Shown in pieces: positions 52,804 to 63,955 of a DNA stretch of 64,000 nucleotides. The notes under the pieces were generated by a model, which saw nothing but the letters and a program-made list of their open reading frames with translations, was not told the origin of the DNA and searched no databases. Numbering within the stretch: the first letter of the stretch is position 1; every line of letters begins with the position of its first letter. A program made the translations under genes and the position numbers. Origin of the DNA: Flagellimonas sp. MMG031 (GTDB lineage: Bacteria; Bacteroidota; Bacteroidia; Flavobacteriales; Flavobacteriaceae); assembly GCF_040112705.1 (NCBI RefSeq), contig NZ_CP157804.1, positions 3,696,075-3,760,074 on the forward strand. The letters are read 5' to 3'.

Positions 52804-53690
52804 TACTGTCCCAATTTAAAGTTGACGACCACAAATCCGATTTGCTGGGCCGGTGCATTCGCATCGGAATTCCAACGGTGAAGAAGCGCCGTTTTACGGG
52901 CAGGTTCCAAAAGGCATGGCGCATTATTGGTGGTCCCCTTTACTCCCGGCTGAGCTTGGATTACCTTTCCATTTCTATCCACCACAATCCTAACCACTAC
53001 TCTACCTTCCTCATTGCATTCCTGTCGTACTTTTCCTTGGTTGGCCAACGACCGACCATTAAGGCCGTAACCACCAGTACCACTACCACTGCCCGGCGCG
53101 CCGTAGTACGAAGTGGCGTATGGGTCGCCATCAGGCCGGCCCTTATCCCCGGCTTTGTCATCGTCGCCTTCGCTGCCTGTTGTGGTTCCTTCCGATTTTC
53201 CAATTCCCCCGATCAAGGCATCAACGCTTTTCTTTTTGGCCTCCTGTTCTCGTCGTTTGCGTTCCTCGGCTTCCCGTTTTTCACGGGCAATACGTTCCGC
53301 TTCGGCCTTGGCTTTTTTGGCCTCTTCTTCAGCTTTTCGCTGGGCTTCCTCTCGTTGTTTTATTTTGATGGTCTCCTCATCGTTGCTGGTAAGTACCTCT
53401 TCCACGGGTGCCTCTTCCACAACCGTTTGCTCAGGCTGCACAGGCTCTACTTGCTCTTGAGGCTCCTCAGGCTGCCTTTCCACTTCCCTAGGTTCGGAAC
53501 GTACCCTTTCTATGGGCTGCACCTCACCACTTCCAAATTCCATGGTACCGAAATTAACGGCGATACCATTTTCAATGGGTGGGTCGAGATAGGTCAATCC
53601 AATATAAAAAAGCAATAGCAGCAATGCGCTCAACAAAAGTGTGGTGAGCGTAAAGGATTTTTTCTTGTGTCTCGTATCTAAAAAGGACAT
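52803..53690 (-). CDS. TonB family energy transducer
   Basis: A 295-residue protein with an N-terminal membrane anchor (about residues 15-35), a Pro/Glu-rich spacer and a long charged coiled-coil (EEAQRKAEEEAKKAKAEAERIA...). The C-terminal TonB-like domain holds GRVVVRIVVDRNGKVIQAQPG. It bridges the periplasm and passes proton-motive energy to outer-membrane receptors, or acts as a TolA-like factor given the coiled coil. It follows exbB and exbD with a one-base overlap and could energise the siderophore receptor in the nearby island. Confidence 0.88.
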   Translation of the reverse strand: MSFLDTRHKKKSFTLTTLLLSALLLLLFYIGLTYLDPPIENGIAVNFGTMEFGSGEVQPIERVRSEPREVERQPEEPQEQVEPVQPEQTVVEEAPVEEVLTSNDEETIKIKQREEAQRKAEEEAKKAKAEAERIAREKREAEERKRREQEAKKKSVDALIGGIGKSEGTTTGSEGDDDKAGDKGRPDGDPYATSYYGAPGSGSGTGGYGLNGRSLANQGKVRQECNEEGRVVVRIVVDRNGKVIQAQPGVKGTTNNAPCLLEPARKTALLHRWNSDANAPAQQIGFVVVNFKLGQ

Positions 53691-54076
53691 TATTTTGGCC
53701 GCACTGCCAAGATAACCTTGTAACTGTTCCTGTTGGCAATATCCATAACGTTGACCGCTTCTTTGATGGCAACGTTTTCTTCTGCCCTTAGGATGATGGT
53801 AGGCTTTTCTTGACCTTCAAGTGCCTTTTTTAATTCAATTTCAATGTATTCTTTGTTGATCTGCTCGTTGTTCACAAAATATTGCAGGTCTTTATTGATG
53901 GTCACCGAAACATTCTGTGTATTGGTCGATTTGCCCTTTGCCTTTGGCAACAACAAATCCAACGCATTTGGAGCATTGGAGGTCAGCATGAAAAACACCA
54001 ACAACAGGAACACAATGTCCGTCATGGACGACATGCTGAATTCAGGGCTTATCTTATTTCTTCCCTTTAGTTTCAT
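53690..54076 (-). CDS. ExbD/TolR family biopolymer transport protein
   Basis: A 128-residue protein with one N-terminal helix containing the family's membrane aspartate (SSMTDIVFLLLVFFMLTS), which is central to proton coupling, and a small periplasmic domain. It works with the ExbB-like protein encoded 10 bp upstream and the TonB-like protein encoded downstream. ExbD and TolR cannot be separated by sequence alone here. Confidence 0.93.
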   Translation of the reverse strand: MKLKGRNKISPEFSMSSMTDIVFLLLVFFMLTSNAPNALDLLLPKAKGKSTNTQNVSVTINKDLQYFVNNEQINKEYIEIELKKALEGQEKPTIILRAEENVAIKEAVNVMDIANRNSYKVILAVRPK

Positions 54077-54086
54077 GGCAGAGGGT

Positions 54087-54779
54087 TTATATAGGTTCGT
54101 TCAACAAATCCAGGAACTCCACCGCATTGGCTTCCATTTGGTGCACTACCTTGTCGGTTCGATTCACCAAGTGGTTATAGCCGATATAGGCGATGATACC
54201 CACGATAAGACCTGCTACTGTCGTGGTCATGGCGGTGTAAATACCGGATGCCAGAGAGCCCATTTCGGCTTGTCCTCCGCTACTTGCCATCTCGTGGAAC
54301 GCCAAGATCATACCGATAACGGTTCCCAAGAAACCAATCATGGGTGCAGCGCCTGCCACGGTGGCCAGAACACTCACATTCTTTTCGAGTTTGTACACCT
54401 CGAGGGTACCTGCATTTTCGATAGAGGTGTTGATGTCGTCCAAAGGCTTGCCTATTCGCGCCACCCCTTTTTCGATGAGTCGCGCTACGGGAGAATCCGT
54501 TTGGGCACACAACAAGGTGGCAGCTTCCAGTTTACCATTGCTGATATGGTCACGAATCTGGTTCATGAAATTCTTATCTATCTTGGAGGCCGCCTTTATG
54601 GCAAAAATCCGTTCAAAATAGATGTACATAGCAACAAAAAGAAGAACAAAAAGCACCATGATAATGATAACGCTTCCTGTTCCTCCATTTACGATAAGGT
54701 CGATTACGGACAAGGTTTTTTCCTCGGAAATTGAAGCAGCTGCTTCAGCACCTTCCGTTACTTCTTGAAAAATATTCAT
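54087..54779 (-). CDS. MotA/TolQ/ExbB proton channel family protein
   Basis: A 230-residue inner-membrane protein with three helices (about 28-52, 130-155, 170-195). The conserved region is VATVAGAAPMIGFLGTVIGMILAF...TTTVAGLIVGIIAYIGYN. It forms the proton channel of the Ton/Tol motor with the ExbD-like protein. It is the first gene of the exbB-exbD-tonB-folC operon. Confidence 0.94.
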   Translation of the reverse strand: MNIFQEVTEGAEAAASISEEKTLSVIDLIVNGGTGSVIIIMVLFVLLFVAMYIYFERIFAIKAASKIDKNFMNQIRDHISNGKLEAATLLCAQTDSPVARLIEKGVARIGKPLDDINTSIENAGTLEVYKLEKNVSVLATVAGAAPMIGFLGTVIGMILAFHEMASSGGQAEMGSLASGIYTAMTTTVAGLIVGIIAYIGYNHLVNRTDKVVHQMEANAVEFLDLLNEPI

Positions 54780-54836
54780 ATAAAATCCCCAATTTATTAT
54801 GCAAGTATAACGGAGATTTTTGAACTAAAGTATCTT

Positions 54837-56222
54837 TTAGAACAAATATCGCATACCCATGTAGCAAATTGCTCCAGCGATAAAACCTACAAAGGCCAAC
54901 CACGATATTTTTTTGAGGTACCAGAAGAAATCAATTTTCTCCATTCCCATAGCAACAACACCAGCCGCAGAACCGATAATCAACATACTTCCACCTGTTC
55001 CAGCGGAGTAAGCGATAAAGTGCCACAGTTGATCATCCATGGGTTCGGAGAACATTCCCAAACTTGCTGCTACCAAAGGTACGTTATCGATAACGGCAGA
55101 ACCTACACCTAAAAGAATCACAACCAAATCTGAAACCCTTGTTCCAGCCATCTCGGTTCCAATCAACGGCATACCTTGCTTCAATCCTTCGGCGAAGTTA
55201 AACAGAAGCCCCAAGGACTCCAAGGCAGCAACTGCCATCAAAATACCCAAGAAGAACAAAATACTGGGCAATTCAATTTTGGTCAACGCGCTATGCACCG
55301 GACTGTGGGAGGCGTGGGCATCGCTTTCTTGATCCAAACTGGAAATAGCGATTTTCTTATTACTATAGATTTCTGCAAATGTTGCGACTACAGCCAAAGA
55401 TAACATCATTCCTACATAGGGCGGCAAGTGGGTCACGGTTTTAAAAATGGGTACAAAAACGATCGCCCCAAGACCCAAATAGAGCATTCTAGGTCCAAAT
55501 TTTGATTGAGCGCCATCTTCTTCTTCCATATCTATCTCTCCTTTAAAGGCGGGCAAAAAGGAGGCGATGAAAGATGGGATGAGCATACAGACCAATGATG
55601 GTATTAGCAAATGTTCGATGAGCATGGCCGTAGAAACTTTATCCCCGATCCACAACATGGTCGTGGTAACATCACCGATAGGCGACCACGCACCACCAGC
55701 ATTAGCGGCAATAATAATCAGACCGGCGTACCAGATTCGCACTTCCCGGTCCTTCACTATCTTTTGAAGAATGGAAATAAGCACGATGGTCGCAGTAAGG
55801 TTGTCAATGATCGCAGAAAGGATAAAAGCCAAGAAAGAGAAAATCCAAAGGATTTTTTTCTTGCTCCTTGTTTTTACAAATGATTTTATGGTAGCAAATC
55901 CATCAAAGTAATCAATGATTTCAACAATGGTCATGGCACCCAACAGGAACACCAAAATTTCGGAAGTCTTTCCCAAATGGTGCAAAAGGGTCTCCTCCAT
56001 CAATTCCATTTTCTCTTCGTGACCAAAGGCTCCAAAGTTTTCCAACAGGGAGTGATTGCCAGAATCGAACCACGTACTGAAGCCGTCTATCCCGAAAGCC
56101 ATCAACGCCCACAGTATGGCCATCATGGCCAAAGCAGGAATCAATTTGTCTATTTTTAAATTATGTTCGAGGGTAATTGCCAAATATCCAATTACAAAAA
56201 TGACAACTAAAAGGGTTTCCAT
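54837..56222 (-). CDS. nhaD: Sodium:proton antiporter, NhaD family
   Basis: A 461-residue antiporter of the ion-transporter superfamily with about 11-12 helices. Family motifs are IDNLTATIVLISIL, AANAGGAWSPIGDVTTTMLWIG and IDNVPLVAASLGMF; the acidic and polar residues in these repeats bind cations. NhaD proteins expel Na+ or Li+ in exchange for protons, which fits a marine habitat. The gene stands alone, 57 bp upstream of the exbB-like operon on the same strand. Confidence 0.93.
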   Translation of the reverse strand: METLLVVIFVIGYLAITLEHNLKIDKLIPALAMMAILWALMAFGIDGFSTWFDSGNHSLLENFGAFGHEEKMELMEETLLHHLGKTSEILVFLLGAMTIVEIIDYFDGFATIKSFVKTRSKKKILWIFSFLAFILSAIIDNLTATIVLISILQKIVKDREVRIWYAGLIIIAANAGGAWSPIGDVTTTMLWIGDKVSTAMLIEHLLIPSLVCMLIPSFIASFLPAFKGEIDMEEEDGAQSKFGPRMLYLGLGAIVFVPIFKTVTHLPPYVGMMLSLAVVATFAEIYSNKKIAISSLDQESDAHASHSPVHSALTKIELPSILFFLGILMAVAALESLGLLFNFAEGLKQGMPLIGTEMAGTRVSDLVVILLGVGSAVIDNVPLVAASLGMFSEPMDDQLWHFIAYSAGTGGSMLIIGSAAGVVAMGMEKIDFFWYLKKISWLAFVGFIAGAICYMGMRYLF

Positions 56223-56457
56223 GTTAAGTTTGGTTTAATTAAGGAATTATGTTTTGAGCAGTTATCTGTGCGGCTAAAGATATTCAAAATGAATTTTTCC
56301 GCATAATCTAATTGGTATAAAAATATGTGAAACCGATAATTTCGAAGTCAAAACATTCTCTTAAAATTCAAACATTCGCATTTATCGACATCAATACATA
56401 GAAATTTGACATCGGAAGAGTATATTTGTAGGTAGTTTTTAAATATTATTCAGTTTT

Positions 56458-57600
56458 ATGGATTTCACACTTTCCGAAGAACAGTTAATGATACAACAAG
56501 CGGCCAAAGATTTTGCCCAAAATGAACTTTTGCCAGGTGTCATTGAACGCGACGAAACCCAAACTTTTCCTTGGGAACTTGTCCAAAAAATGGGAGAATT
56601 AGGTTTTATGGGGATGATGGTCAACGAAAAATATGGAGGAAGCGGTCTTGGCACCCTCTCCTACGTGCTGGCCATGGAAGAACTATCCAAAATTGATGCC
56701 TCCGCCTCCGTTATGGTATCGGTAAACAATTCTTTGGTGTGTTGGGGACTCGAAACCTATGGAACTGAAGAACAAAAACAAAAATACCTGACCCGTTTGG
56801 CCACTGGAGAAATCATCGGGGCATTCTGTCTATCGGAACCCGAAGCGGGAAGCGATGCCACATCACAAAAAACAACGGCCATCGACAAAGGCGACCATTA
56901 TATACTAAACGGAACCAAAAACTGGATTACCAATGGTAACATTGCAGAAGTTTACTTGGTTATCGCCCAAACGGACCGGGACAAGGGACATCGTGGCATA
57001 AATGCCCTGATTGTTGAGAAAGGCATGGAAGGTTTTGATATCGGCCCCAAGGAAAACAAATTGGGAATCCGAGGCAGCGATACCCATTCCCTTATGTTCA
57101 ATGATGTTAAAGTACCCAAGGAAAACCGAATCGGAGAAGACGGCTTTGGCTTTAAGTTTGCCATGAAAACCTTGGCCGGAGGACGAATAGGCATTGCCGC
57201 ACAAGCCCTTGGAATTGCAGCGGGAGCCTACGAATTGGCCCTAAAATATGCCAAAGAACGGAAAGCATTTGGTACTGAGATTGCCAATCACCAGGCCATT
57301 GCCTTTAAACTGGCAGACATGCATACCAAAATTCAGGCGGCCCGCCATTTGGTGTATCAATCCGCTTGGGACAAAGACAATGGGAACGATTATACGCTTT
57401 CTGGTGCAATGGCCAAGCTTTATGCTTCTGAAGTTGCCATGGAAACCGCTATCGAAGCCGTGCAGATACACGGAGGTAATGGCTACGTAAAGGATTACCA
57501 TGTAGAGCGATTGATGCGTGACGCAAAAATAACCCAGATATACGAAGGCACTTCTGAAATACAGAAAATTGTTATTTCCAGAAGTATTATTGCCGATTAA
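56458..57600 (+). CDS. Acyl-CoA dehydrogenase
   Basis: FAD enzyme of 380 residues that introduces the first double bond in fatty acyl-CoA or branched acyl-CoA breakdown. Signatures: GAFCLSEPEAGSDATSQKT (FAD/substrate), NGTKNWITNG, and the C-terminal catalytic glutamate in ITQIYEGTSEIQKIVISR. The sequence resembles short-chain or isovaleryl-type members, but chain specificity cannot be set by eye. It is monocistronic, with a strong terminator. Confidence 0.93.
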   Translation: MDFTLSEEQLMIQQAAKDFAQNELLPGVIERDETQTFPWELVQKMGELGFMGMMVNEKYGGSGLGTLSYVLAMEELSKIDASASVMVSVNNSLVCWGLETYGTEEQKQKYLTRLATGEIIGAFCLSEPEAGSDATSQKTTAIDKGDHYILNGTKNWITNGNIAEVYLVIAQTDRDKGHRGINALIVEKGMEGFDIGPKENKLGIRGSDTHSLMFNDVKVPKENRIGEDGFGFKFAMKTLAGGRIGIAAQALGIAAGAYELALKYAKERKAFGTEIANHQAIAFKLADMHTKIQAARHLVYQSAWDKDNGNDYTLSGAMAKLYASEVAMETAIEAVQIHGGNGYVKDYHVERLMRDAKITQIYEGTSEIQKIVISRSIIAD

Positions 57601-57608
57601 AAATCAAT

Positions 57609-57638
57609 ACCCCCTCCCAAAAGAGGGGGTTGTTTTTT
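57609..57638 (+). terminator. Terminator of the acyl-CoA dehydrogenase gene
   Basis: CCCCCTC (57610-57616) and GAGGGGG (57623-57629) form a 7-bp stem with loop CCAAAA, followed by TTGTTTTTT. Confidence 0.9.
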
Positions 57639-57828
57639 ATCAATACTGCCCATTCGTCAACTCGACCCTATTTTTTGGTTGACATCTTCCTTGAAATTCT
57701 AAAAAAGAACCATACCCCCATCACATCGAAAAGGGAAGACCTTCATTTGAACGGCGAATTTGAGAGAATGATAATTTAGGTTTCCCATATTTCCTAAATT
57801 GAATATTTTTTAACCTTTATGAAATAAC

Positions 57829-57853
57829 GTTGATTATTTATCTGATAATCAAC
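57829..57853. promoter_or_regulatory. Inverted repeat upstream of gltB
   Basis: GTTGATTAT and ATAATCAAC are perfect 9-bp inverted arms with a 7-bp spacer, ending 10 bp upstream of the predicted -33 element of gltB. The position suits an activator or repressor dimer controlling glutamate synthase. Confidence 0.5.
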
Positions 57854-57863
57854 TAAAACCTTA

Positions 57864-57892
57864 TTGTTTCTTCATTGATTTTGATATTTTTG
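57864..57892 (+). promoter_or_regulatory. Promoter of gltBD
   Basis: TTG at 57864-57866 (-33) and TATTTTTG at 57885-57892 (-7, exact TAnnTTTG) are 18 bp apart. Transcription would begin near 57898, leaving a very short leader before the ATG at 57906. Confidence 0.55.
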
Positions 57893-57905
57893 AGCAAATA
57901 CGTTA

Positions 57906-60900
57906 ATGATGGGATTGAAGAAACAAGGTTTATATCTACCAGAATTTGAACATGACAATTGCGGTGCGGGCTTTATTTGTAGCCTAAAGGGCATCAAATC
58001 GAATGACATCATACATAAGGCCCTAGAGATTCTCGATAAATTGGAACACCGTGGGGCTGTAAGCGCAGATGGTAAAACTGGTGATGGTGCAGGTATTCTT
58101 ATCGATATCCCCCATGCCTTTTTTAAGGATGCGTGTGCATTTGACCTACCCGAAGCTGGGGAATATGCCGTAGGAAACGTATTTCTACCACAAAAAGAAA
58201 ACCAGCGCGATTTCTGCATCAAAGTTTTTGAGGAAAACATCGCCAAACAAGGGCTTCAACTGTTAGGATGGCGACACGTACCCGTCAATCGTTCCGTTCC
58301 CGGAAGAATTGCCGCGGAAACCGAGCCCTACGTGATGCAAGTCTTTGTTGGAAAAAGTGAGGATTTGGATGAATTCCAATTTAATCTCAAGCTTTTCATT
58401 GCGCGGAAAATCACCGAGCATACCATTATCAATAGTAAACTGTCGGAAAGTGAATTTTTCTACCTTCCCAGTTTATCCACAAAAATCATCATTTTTAAAG
58501 GACTACTGGTTCCCAAGGACATCAGCAGGTATTACGAAGACCTGTTGGACCCAAGGGTAGTGACCCGATTGGCTTTGGTGCACCAACGATTTTCCACCAA
58601 CACCTTCCCAAACTGGGATTTGGCACAACCTTTTAGATATATGTGCCACAATGGAGAAATCAACACCCTACGGGGAAATGTCTCACGCATGCGCTCCCGT
58701 GAGGAATTGATGGAAAGTGAATGGTTCGGCGAGGACATCAAAAAGATTCTTCCCGTGGTGCTGCCCGGAAAATCAGATTCCGCCAGCATGGACATGGTGG
58801 TGGAGTTATTGTTGATGACCGGGCGTTCGTTACCCGAAGTGATGATGATGCTCGTACCAGAAGCTTGGGAGAAGAACCCTGATATGTCCGAGGCCAAGCG
58901 CGCCTTTTACGAATATAACTCCTGTCTGATGGAGCCATGGGACGGACCCGCTTCCATTCCATTTACCGATGGCAACTACATCGGTGCGGTGCTGGATAGA
59001 AACGGTCTTCGTCCATCAAGATACTCCGTGACCAAAAAAGGCTATGTCATCATGTCCTCAGAAACAGGGGTGGTAGAGCTAGAGCCAGAAGATATTGAAT
59101 TCCATGGAAGGTTGGAGCCCGGTAAAATGTTCTTGGTAAACATGGAAGAAGGCAGAATCGTGAACGATGAAGAAATCAAGGAGCGTATTGCCCAAAAACA
59201 TCCGTATAAAAAATGGCTAAAGGACAATTTGGTGCATTTGAAAGACATCCCATATAATGATTGTCCCGTATTCTTCGGCGAATTTCCGCTTAAAACCAGA
59301 AGAACTGCTTTTGGCTATACCCAAGAGGATATCAACACCATTATAATGCCGATGGCCGAAAATGGGAAAGAACCTATTGGGTCCATGGGGTCGGATACAC
59401 CCATTGCTGTGTTGTCCGAACGCCCTCAATTGATCTACAATTACTTTAAGCAACTCTTTGCCCAGGTAACCAATCCGCCTTTGGACGGTATTCGTGAGGA
59501 ATTGATCACCGATATTAGCCTGACCTTGGGGAGCGACCATAATATTTTCGACTTTTCGGAACTGCATTGCCGTAAATTGAAAATCCAGAACCCGGTAATC
59601 TCCAAGGAAGATTTGGATAAAATCAAAAACTACGATGCCAGTCCCGACTATAAAGTAGTCTCCATTCCCATGCTCTACGAAATCCAAAAAGGACACAATG
59701 GATTGGAAGAAGCACTGGATAACATCCTACAACAAGCCATACAGGCCATTGATGATGACGCCAACATTATTATACTATCGGATAGAATGGTCAGCACCGA
59801 AATGGCAGCGATTCCTGCTCTTTTGGCTTGTTCGCATGTGAACAGCGGACTGCGTAAGTTTGGCAAACGCTCCAAATTGAGCATCATCATTGAATCGGCC
59901 GAGCCTCGGGAAGTGCACCACTTCGCACTCCTTTTTGGTTTTGGTGCAAGTGCCATCAATCCTTACTTGGTCAACGAGATTATTGGGGAACAAATTGAAG
60001 AGAACAATATCACCGATTACACTTTTGAGGAAGCCGTCAAAAATTACAACAAGGCCGTAGGTAAGGGTATCCTAAAGGTGATGAACAAAATTGGTATCTC
60101 CACCCTTAACTCATACCGCGGTTCCCAATTGTTCGAGTGCATTGGGATCAACACCACCGTGGTGGACAAATATTTCCCCAATACCCCTACCCGAATCCAG
60201 GGAATCGGACTGTACGAAATAGAGAAAGAAGTTACCAAACGCCATAAAAAAGCATTCCTATCGCAGGATATAGCAGCCAATCTCGATCTTGAGGTGGGCG
60301 GAGAGTACCGTTGGAGAAGAAATGGTGAGAAGCACATGTTCAATCCATTAAGTGTCGCCATGCTTCAAAAATCGGTACGCAACAACGAGCCGGAAACTTA
60401 TAAGGAGTATTCCAAATTGGTCAATGAGCAATCCAAAAACCTAATGACCATCCGTGGACTGTTCGATTTTTCGAACTACGATCCCATTCCCATTGAAGAA
60501 GTGGAACCTTGGACGGAAATCGTCAAAAGGTTCAAAACGGGGGCGATGTCCTACGGAAGTATTAGTCAAGAAGCACATGAAAATCTTGCGGTTGCCATGA
60601 ACCGAATTGGAGGAAAGAGCAATTCAGGTGAAGGTGGGGAGGATTCGGCTCGTTTCTATAAAAGTCAAACTGGCGACTGGAAGAACAGTGCTATTAAACA
60701 GGTAGCATCGGGTCGATTTGGGGTCACCTCCAACTATTTGACGAGCGCCCAGGAAATCCAGATAAAAATGGCCCAAGGGGCCAAACCTGGTGAGGGTGGG
60801 CAATTGCCCGGACCAAAAGTCAATCCGGCGATTGCCAAAACACGAAATTCAACCCCTTACGTAGGATTGATTTCCCCACCCCCGCACCACGACATTTATT

Positions 60901-62414
60901 CCATTGAAGATTTGTCACAATTGATCTACGACCTAAAATCCGCCAACCGTGATGCACGTATCAACGTCAAATTGGTTTCAGAGGTTGGTGTAGGTACGGT
61001 AGCAGCCGGGGTTGCCAAGGCAAAAGCCGATGTTATACTCATTTCCGGATTCGATGGAGGTACCGGGGCATCGCCATTGACTTCCTTAAAGCACGCTGGC
61101 CTACCTTGGGAACTAGGGATTGCCGAAGCGCAGCAAACATTAGTGCTGAACGATTTGCGAAATAGAGTGGTTTTGGAATGTGACGGACAATTAAAAACGG
61201 GAAGGGATGTAGCCATCGCCTGCTTGTTGGGAGCTGAAGAATTTGGATTTGCCACAGCGCCCCTCGTAGCTTCGGGCTGTATTATGATGCGTGTTTGCCA
61301 TTTAAATACCTGCCCCGTAGGAATTGCAACCCAGAACCCTGAGCTGCGTAAAAAGTTTGAAGGTAAGCCAGAACACGTGGTCAACTATATGTACTTCGTA
61401 GCTCAAGAATTGCGTGAGATCATGGCCAAACTAGGCTTTAGGACGTTGAACGAGATGGTAGGCCAAGTGCAAAAACTGGACCGTAAAAAAGCCATTGAAC
61501 ACTATAAGGCCGCTGGAATTGACCTTACTCCCATTCTGTACCGTATCGACGTTCCCGAAGGAACAAAACTGTACAATACAGAAAAGCAGGTACACGACAT
61601 CAGTAAATCCATAGAGTTTGATATCATTGGAAAGGCACACCCTGCTCTTTTCCGTAAGGAGAAAACCACATTGGACTTCCCCATCAAAAATACAGATAGG
61701 GCCGTTGGTGCCATTATCAGCAATGAAATCTCAAAAATCTATGGGGAGGAAGGATTACCGGAAAACACCCTGAAACTGAATTTTACCGGTTCTGCCGGCC
61801 AGAGCTTTGGTGCGTTTGCTACCAAAGGACTTACCATGGTGGTTAACGGAAACACCAACGACTATCTTGGGAAGGGACTTTCTGGAGCAAAATTGGTCAT
61901 TAAAGTTCCGTTCAAATCAACCATAAAACCCGAAGAAAATGTAATTACTGGAAATGTGACCCTTTATGGTGCCACCTCGGGCGAGGCATACATCAACGGT
62001 AAAGCGGGAGAACGCTTCTGTGTGAGAAACTCCGGGGCCAAAGCGGTCGTGGAAGGAATCGGTGACCACGGTTGCGAATATATGACGGGTGGTGTTGCTG
62101 TGATCTTAGGTTCCGTAGGAAGAAATTTTGGTGCCGGAATGAGCGGTGGAATTGCTTATGTATTTGATAAAGACAATTCCTTTAGAAGTAACTGCAACGG
62201 AGATCACTTGAATCTGCTTCCGGTTGATGAGGATAACGATATCCAACAACTGAAAGACCTGATAGAGAACCATTACAACGCGACCTTAAGTCCATTGGCA
62301 CAGCGTATTCTTGAAGATTGGGAAAATTGCCTTCCTAAATTCATAAAAGTGTTCCCGGAAGAATTCCGACAAGCACTGATACGATTGGAAGAAGAAAAAT
62401 TGCAAACCTTATAA
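57906..62414 (+). CDS. gltB: Glutamate synthase large subunit
   Basis: A 1502-residue NADPH-type glutamate synthase alpha chain that makes glutamate from glutamine and 2-oxoglutarate. It has a class II glutaminase domain (about 19-420) whose nucleophile Cys19 lies in [10 protein letters not shown] after an 18-residue propeptide. A central domain follows, then an FMN-binding synthase barrel (about 840-1200) with the 3Fe-4S cysteines in [16 protein letters not shown], and a C-terminal beta-helix ([13 protein letters not shown]). ATG 57909 is an equally possible start. It is followed 8 bp later by gltD. Confidence 0.97.
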   Translation: MMGLKKQGLYLPEFEHDNCGAGFICSLKGIKSNDIIHKALEILDKLEHRGAVSADGKTGDGAGILIDIPHAFFKDACAFDLPEAGEYAVGNVFLPQKENQRDFCIKVFEENIAKQGLQLLGWRHVPVNRSVPGRIAAETEPYVMQVFVGKSEDLDEFQFNLKLFIARKITEHTIINSKLSESEFFYLPSLSTKIIIFKGLLVPKDISRYYEDLLDPRVVTRLALVHQRFSTNTFPNWDLAQPFRYMCHNGEINTLRGNVSRMRSREELMESEWFGEDIKKILPVVLPGKSDSASMDMVVELLLMTGRSLPEVMMMLVPEAWEKNPDMSEAKRAFYEYNSCLMEPWDGPASIPFTDGNYIGAVLDRNGLRPSRYSVTKKGYVIMSSETGVVELEPEDIEFHGRLEPGKMFLVNMEEGRIVNDEEIKERIAQKHPYKKWLKDNLVHLKDIPYNDCPVFFGEFPLKTRRTAFGYTQEDINTIIMPMAENGKEPIGSMGSDTPIAVLSERPQLIYNYFKQLFAQVTNPPLDGIREELITDISLTLGSDHNIFDFSELHCRKLKIQNPVISKEDLDKIKNYDASPDYKVVSIPMLYEIQKGHNGLEEALDNILQQAIQAIDDDANIIILSDRMVSTEMAAIPALLACSHVNSGLRKFGKRSKLSIIIESAEPREVHHFALLFGFGASAINPYLVNEIIGEQIEENNITDYTFEEAVKNYNKAVGKGILKVMNKIGISTLNSYRGSQLFECIGINTTVVDKYFPNTPTRIQGIGLYEIEKEVTKRHKKAFLSQDIAANLDLEVGGEYRWRRNGEKHMFNPLSVAMLQKSVRNNEPETYKEYSKLVNEQSKNLMTIRGLFDFSNYDPIPIEEVEPWTEIVKRFKTGAMSYGSISQEAHENLAVAMNRIGGKSNSGEGGEDSARFYKSQTGDWKNSAIKQVASGRFGVTSNYLTSAQEIQIKMAQGAKPGEGGQLPGPKVNPAIAKTRNSTPYVGLISPPPHHDIYSIEDLSQLIYDLKSANRDARINVKLVSEVGVGTVAAGVAKAKADVILISGFDGGTGASPLTSLKHAGLPWELGIAEAQQTLVLNDLRNRVVLECDGQLKTGRDVAIACLLGAEEFGFATAPLVASGCIMMRVCHLNTCPVGIATQNPELRKKFEGKPEHVVNYMYFVAQELREIMAKLGFRTLNEMVGQVQKLDRKKAIEHYKAAGIDLTPILYRIDVPEGTKLYNTEKQVHDISKSIEFDIIGKAHPALFRKEKTTLDFPIKNTDRAVGAIISNEISKIYGEEGLPENTLKLNFTGSAGQSFGAFATKGLTMVVNGNTNDYLGKGLSGAKLVIKVPFKSTIKPEENVITGNVTLYGATSGEAYINGKAGERFCVRNSGAKAVVEGIGDHGCEYMTGGVAVILGSVGRNFGAGMSGGIAYVFDKDNSFRSNCNGDHLNLLPVDEDNDIQQLKDLIENHYNATLSPLAQRILEDWENCLPKFIKVFPEEFRQALIRLEEEKLQTL

Positions 62415-62422
62415 TTGGAGAC

Positions 62423-63889
62423 ATGGGAAAGATTACAGGATTTATGGAATTTGACAGAAAGGATGAAGCATATGCCCCTGTCGAAGAACGCATCAAAAAC
62501 TATAAGGAGTTTACCAAACCTCTAAAAGAGTCCGAATTAAAAGATCAAGGGGCTCGCTGCATGGATTGTGGTATCCCATTTTGCCATAGTGGCTGTCCGC
62601 TGGGAAACCTAATCCCCGATTTTAACGACGCCGTTTACAAAGGCAAATGGCAGCAAGCCGCTGAGATACTGCACTCCACCAATAATTTCCCGGAATTCAC
62701 CGGTAGGTTGTGTCCCGCTCCCTGTGAAGAATCGTGCGTATTGGGCATCAATGAAGACCCGGTATCCATTGAGAATATCGAAAAGAACATTGTAGAGACC
62801 GCATTCAAAAACGGTTGGGTTAAACCCATTATCCCTGTAAAACGAACGGACAAAAAAGTGGCCGTAGTAGGTTCTGGACCGGCAGGATTGGCGGCAGCGC
62901 AACAATTGAACCGTGCAGGTCATAATGTTACTGTATTCGAAAGGGATGAGAAACCGGGTGGCTTGCTACGTTATGGGATTCCTGATTTTAAAATGGAGAA
63001 AAGTATTATCGACCGACGATTGGAAATCATGGAACAAGAAGGCATTGAGTTCAAAACAGGCATTCATGTCGGTGTGGATGTTACAGCGGAACAACTTCAA
63101 CAAGACTACGATTCTATTGTTCTTTGTGGTGGGGCCACGGTAAGGCGCAGCCTTCCCATTCCCGGCTCCGATGCCAAGGGAGTGATACAAGCCATGGATT
63201 TTTTACCGCAGAACAATCGAAAAGTGGACGGAATACCGTATCAAGGAGAAGAAATCTCTGCAAAAGACAAAAAAGTCATCGTAATTGGCGGTGGTGACAC
63301 AGGTTCGGATTGTATCGGAACTTCCATTAGACAAGGTGCCATTTCTGTGACCAATTTTGAAATTATGCCGAAAGGAACTACCGAACGGCCAGAGGGACAG
63401 CCTTGGCCCTTTTGGCCAATGCGTTTACGAACCAGTTCGTCTCACAAAGAAGGAGCTGACCGTGTATTTAGCATTTCTACCAAAAGATTCAATACCGATA
63501 ATGATGGCAATTTGAAAAGCTTGGTAACTGCAGAAGTGGAATGGATCAAGCAACCAGGTCAAAGACCTGTATTGAAAGAAGTAGAAGGCACAGAAAAAGA
63601 ATGGGAGTGCGATTTGGTGCTATTGGCTTTGGGCTTCACAGGTTCTGAAACTACCATAGCCGACCAACTTCATCTTGAAATGGATGCACGAACCAATATT
63701 AAGGCTTCTGCGGCAGATTATAAAACCAATGTTCCCGGCGTATTTGTGGCCGGTGACCAAAGAAGAGGGCAATCCTTAATTGTTTGGGCCATTTCCGAGG
63801 GACGGCAAGCGGCTCACTACGTGGACAAATACCTTATGGGAACATCCGATTTACCGTTAAAAGGGGAAGGTGATTTACCCCGAGTGTAA
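62423..63889 (+). CDS. gltD: Glutamate synthase small subunit
   Basis: A 488-residue beta chain that feeds electrons from NAD(P)H through FAD and iron-sulfur clusters to the large subunit. The cluster cysteines are C46, C49, C54 and C58 (CMDCGIPFCHSGC) and C97, C101 and C105 (CPAPCEESC). An FAD site (VGSGPAGLAAAQQLNRAG) and an NAD(P) site (VIGGGDTGSDCIG) follow. It is co-transcribed with gltB and completes the ammonia-assimilation pathway. Confidence 0.97.
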   Translation: MGKITGFMEFDRKDEAYAPVEERIKNYKEFTKPLKESELKDQGARCMDCGIPFCHSGCPLGNLIPDFNDAVYKGKWQQAAEILHSTNNFPEFTGRLCPAPCEESCVLGINEDPVSIENIEKNIVETAFKNGWVKPIIPVKRTDKKVAVVGSGPAGLAAAQQLNRAGHNVTVFERDEKPGGLLRYGIPDFKMEKSIIDRRLEIMEQEGIEFKTGIHVGVDVTAEQLQQDYDSIVLCGGATVRRSLPIPGSDAKGVIQAMDFLPQNNRKVDGIPYQGEEISAKDKKVIVIGGGDTGSDCIGTSIRQGAISVTNFEIMPKGTTERPEGQPWPFWPMRLRTSSSHKEGADRVFSISTKRFNTDNDGNLKSLVTAEVEWIKQPGQRPVLKEVEGTEKEWECDLVLLALGFTGSETTIADQLHLEMDARTNIKASAADYKTNVPGVFVAGDQRRGQSLIVWAISEGRQAAHYVDKYLMGTSDLPLKGEGDLPRV

Positions 63890-63920
63890 ACACTCACATA
63901 AATCTCAACTAAACTTGCTA

Positions 63921-63955
63921 ACTCCTCAAGGCCTTGTGCTGCGAGGAGTTTTTTT
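63921..63955 (+). terminator. Terminator of gltBD
   Basis: ACTCCTC (63921-63927) pairs with GAGGAGT (63943-63949), followed by a run of T, 31 bp past the gltD stop codon. Confidence 0.85.

Noticed and set aside
57651..57663. CATTCGTCAACTC downstream of the acyl-CoA dehydrogenase terminator as a third LytTR-type site
   Set aside because: Only one half-site matches; there is no second repeat 21 bp away and no ATCTTTA box at the expected distance.
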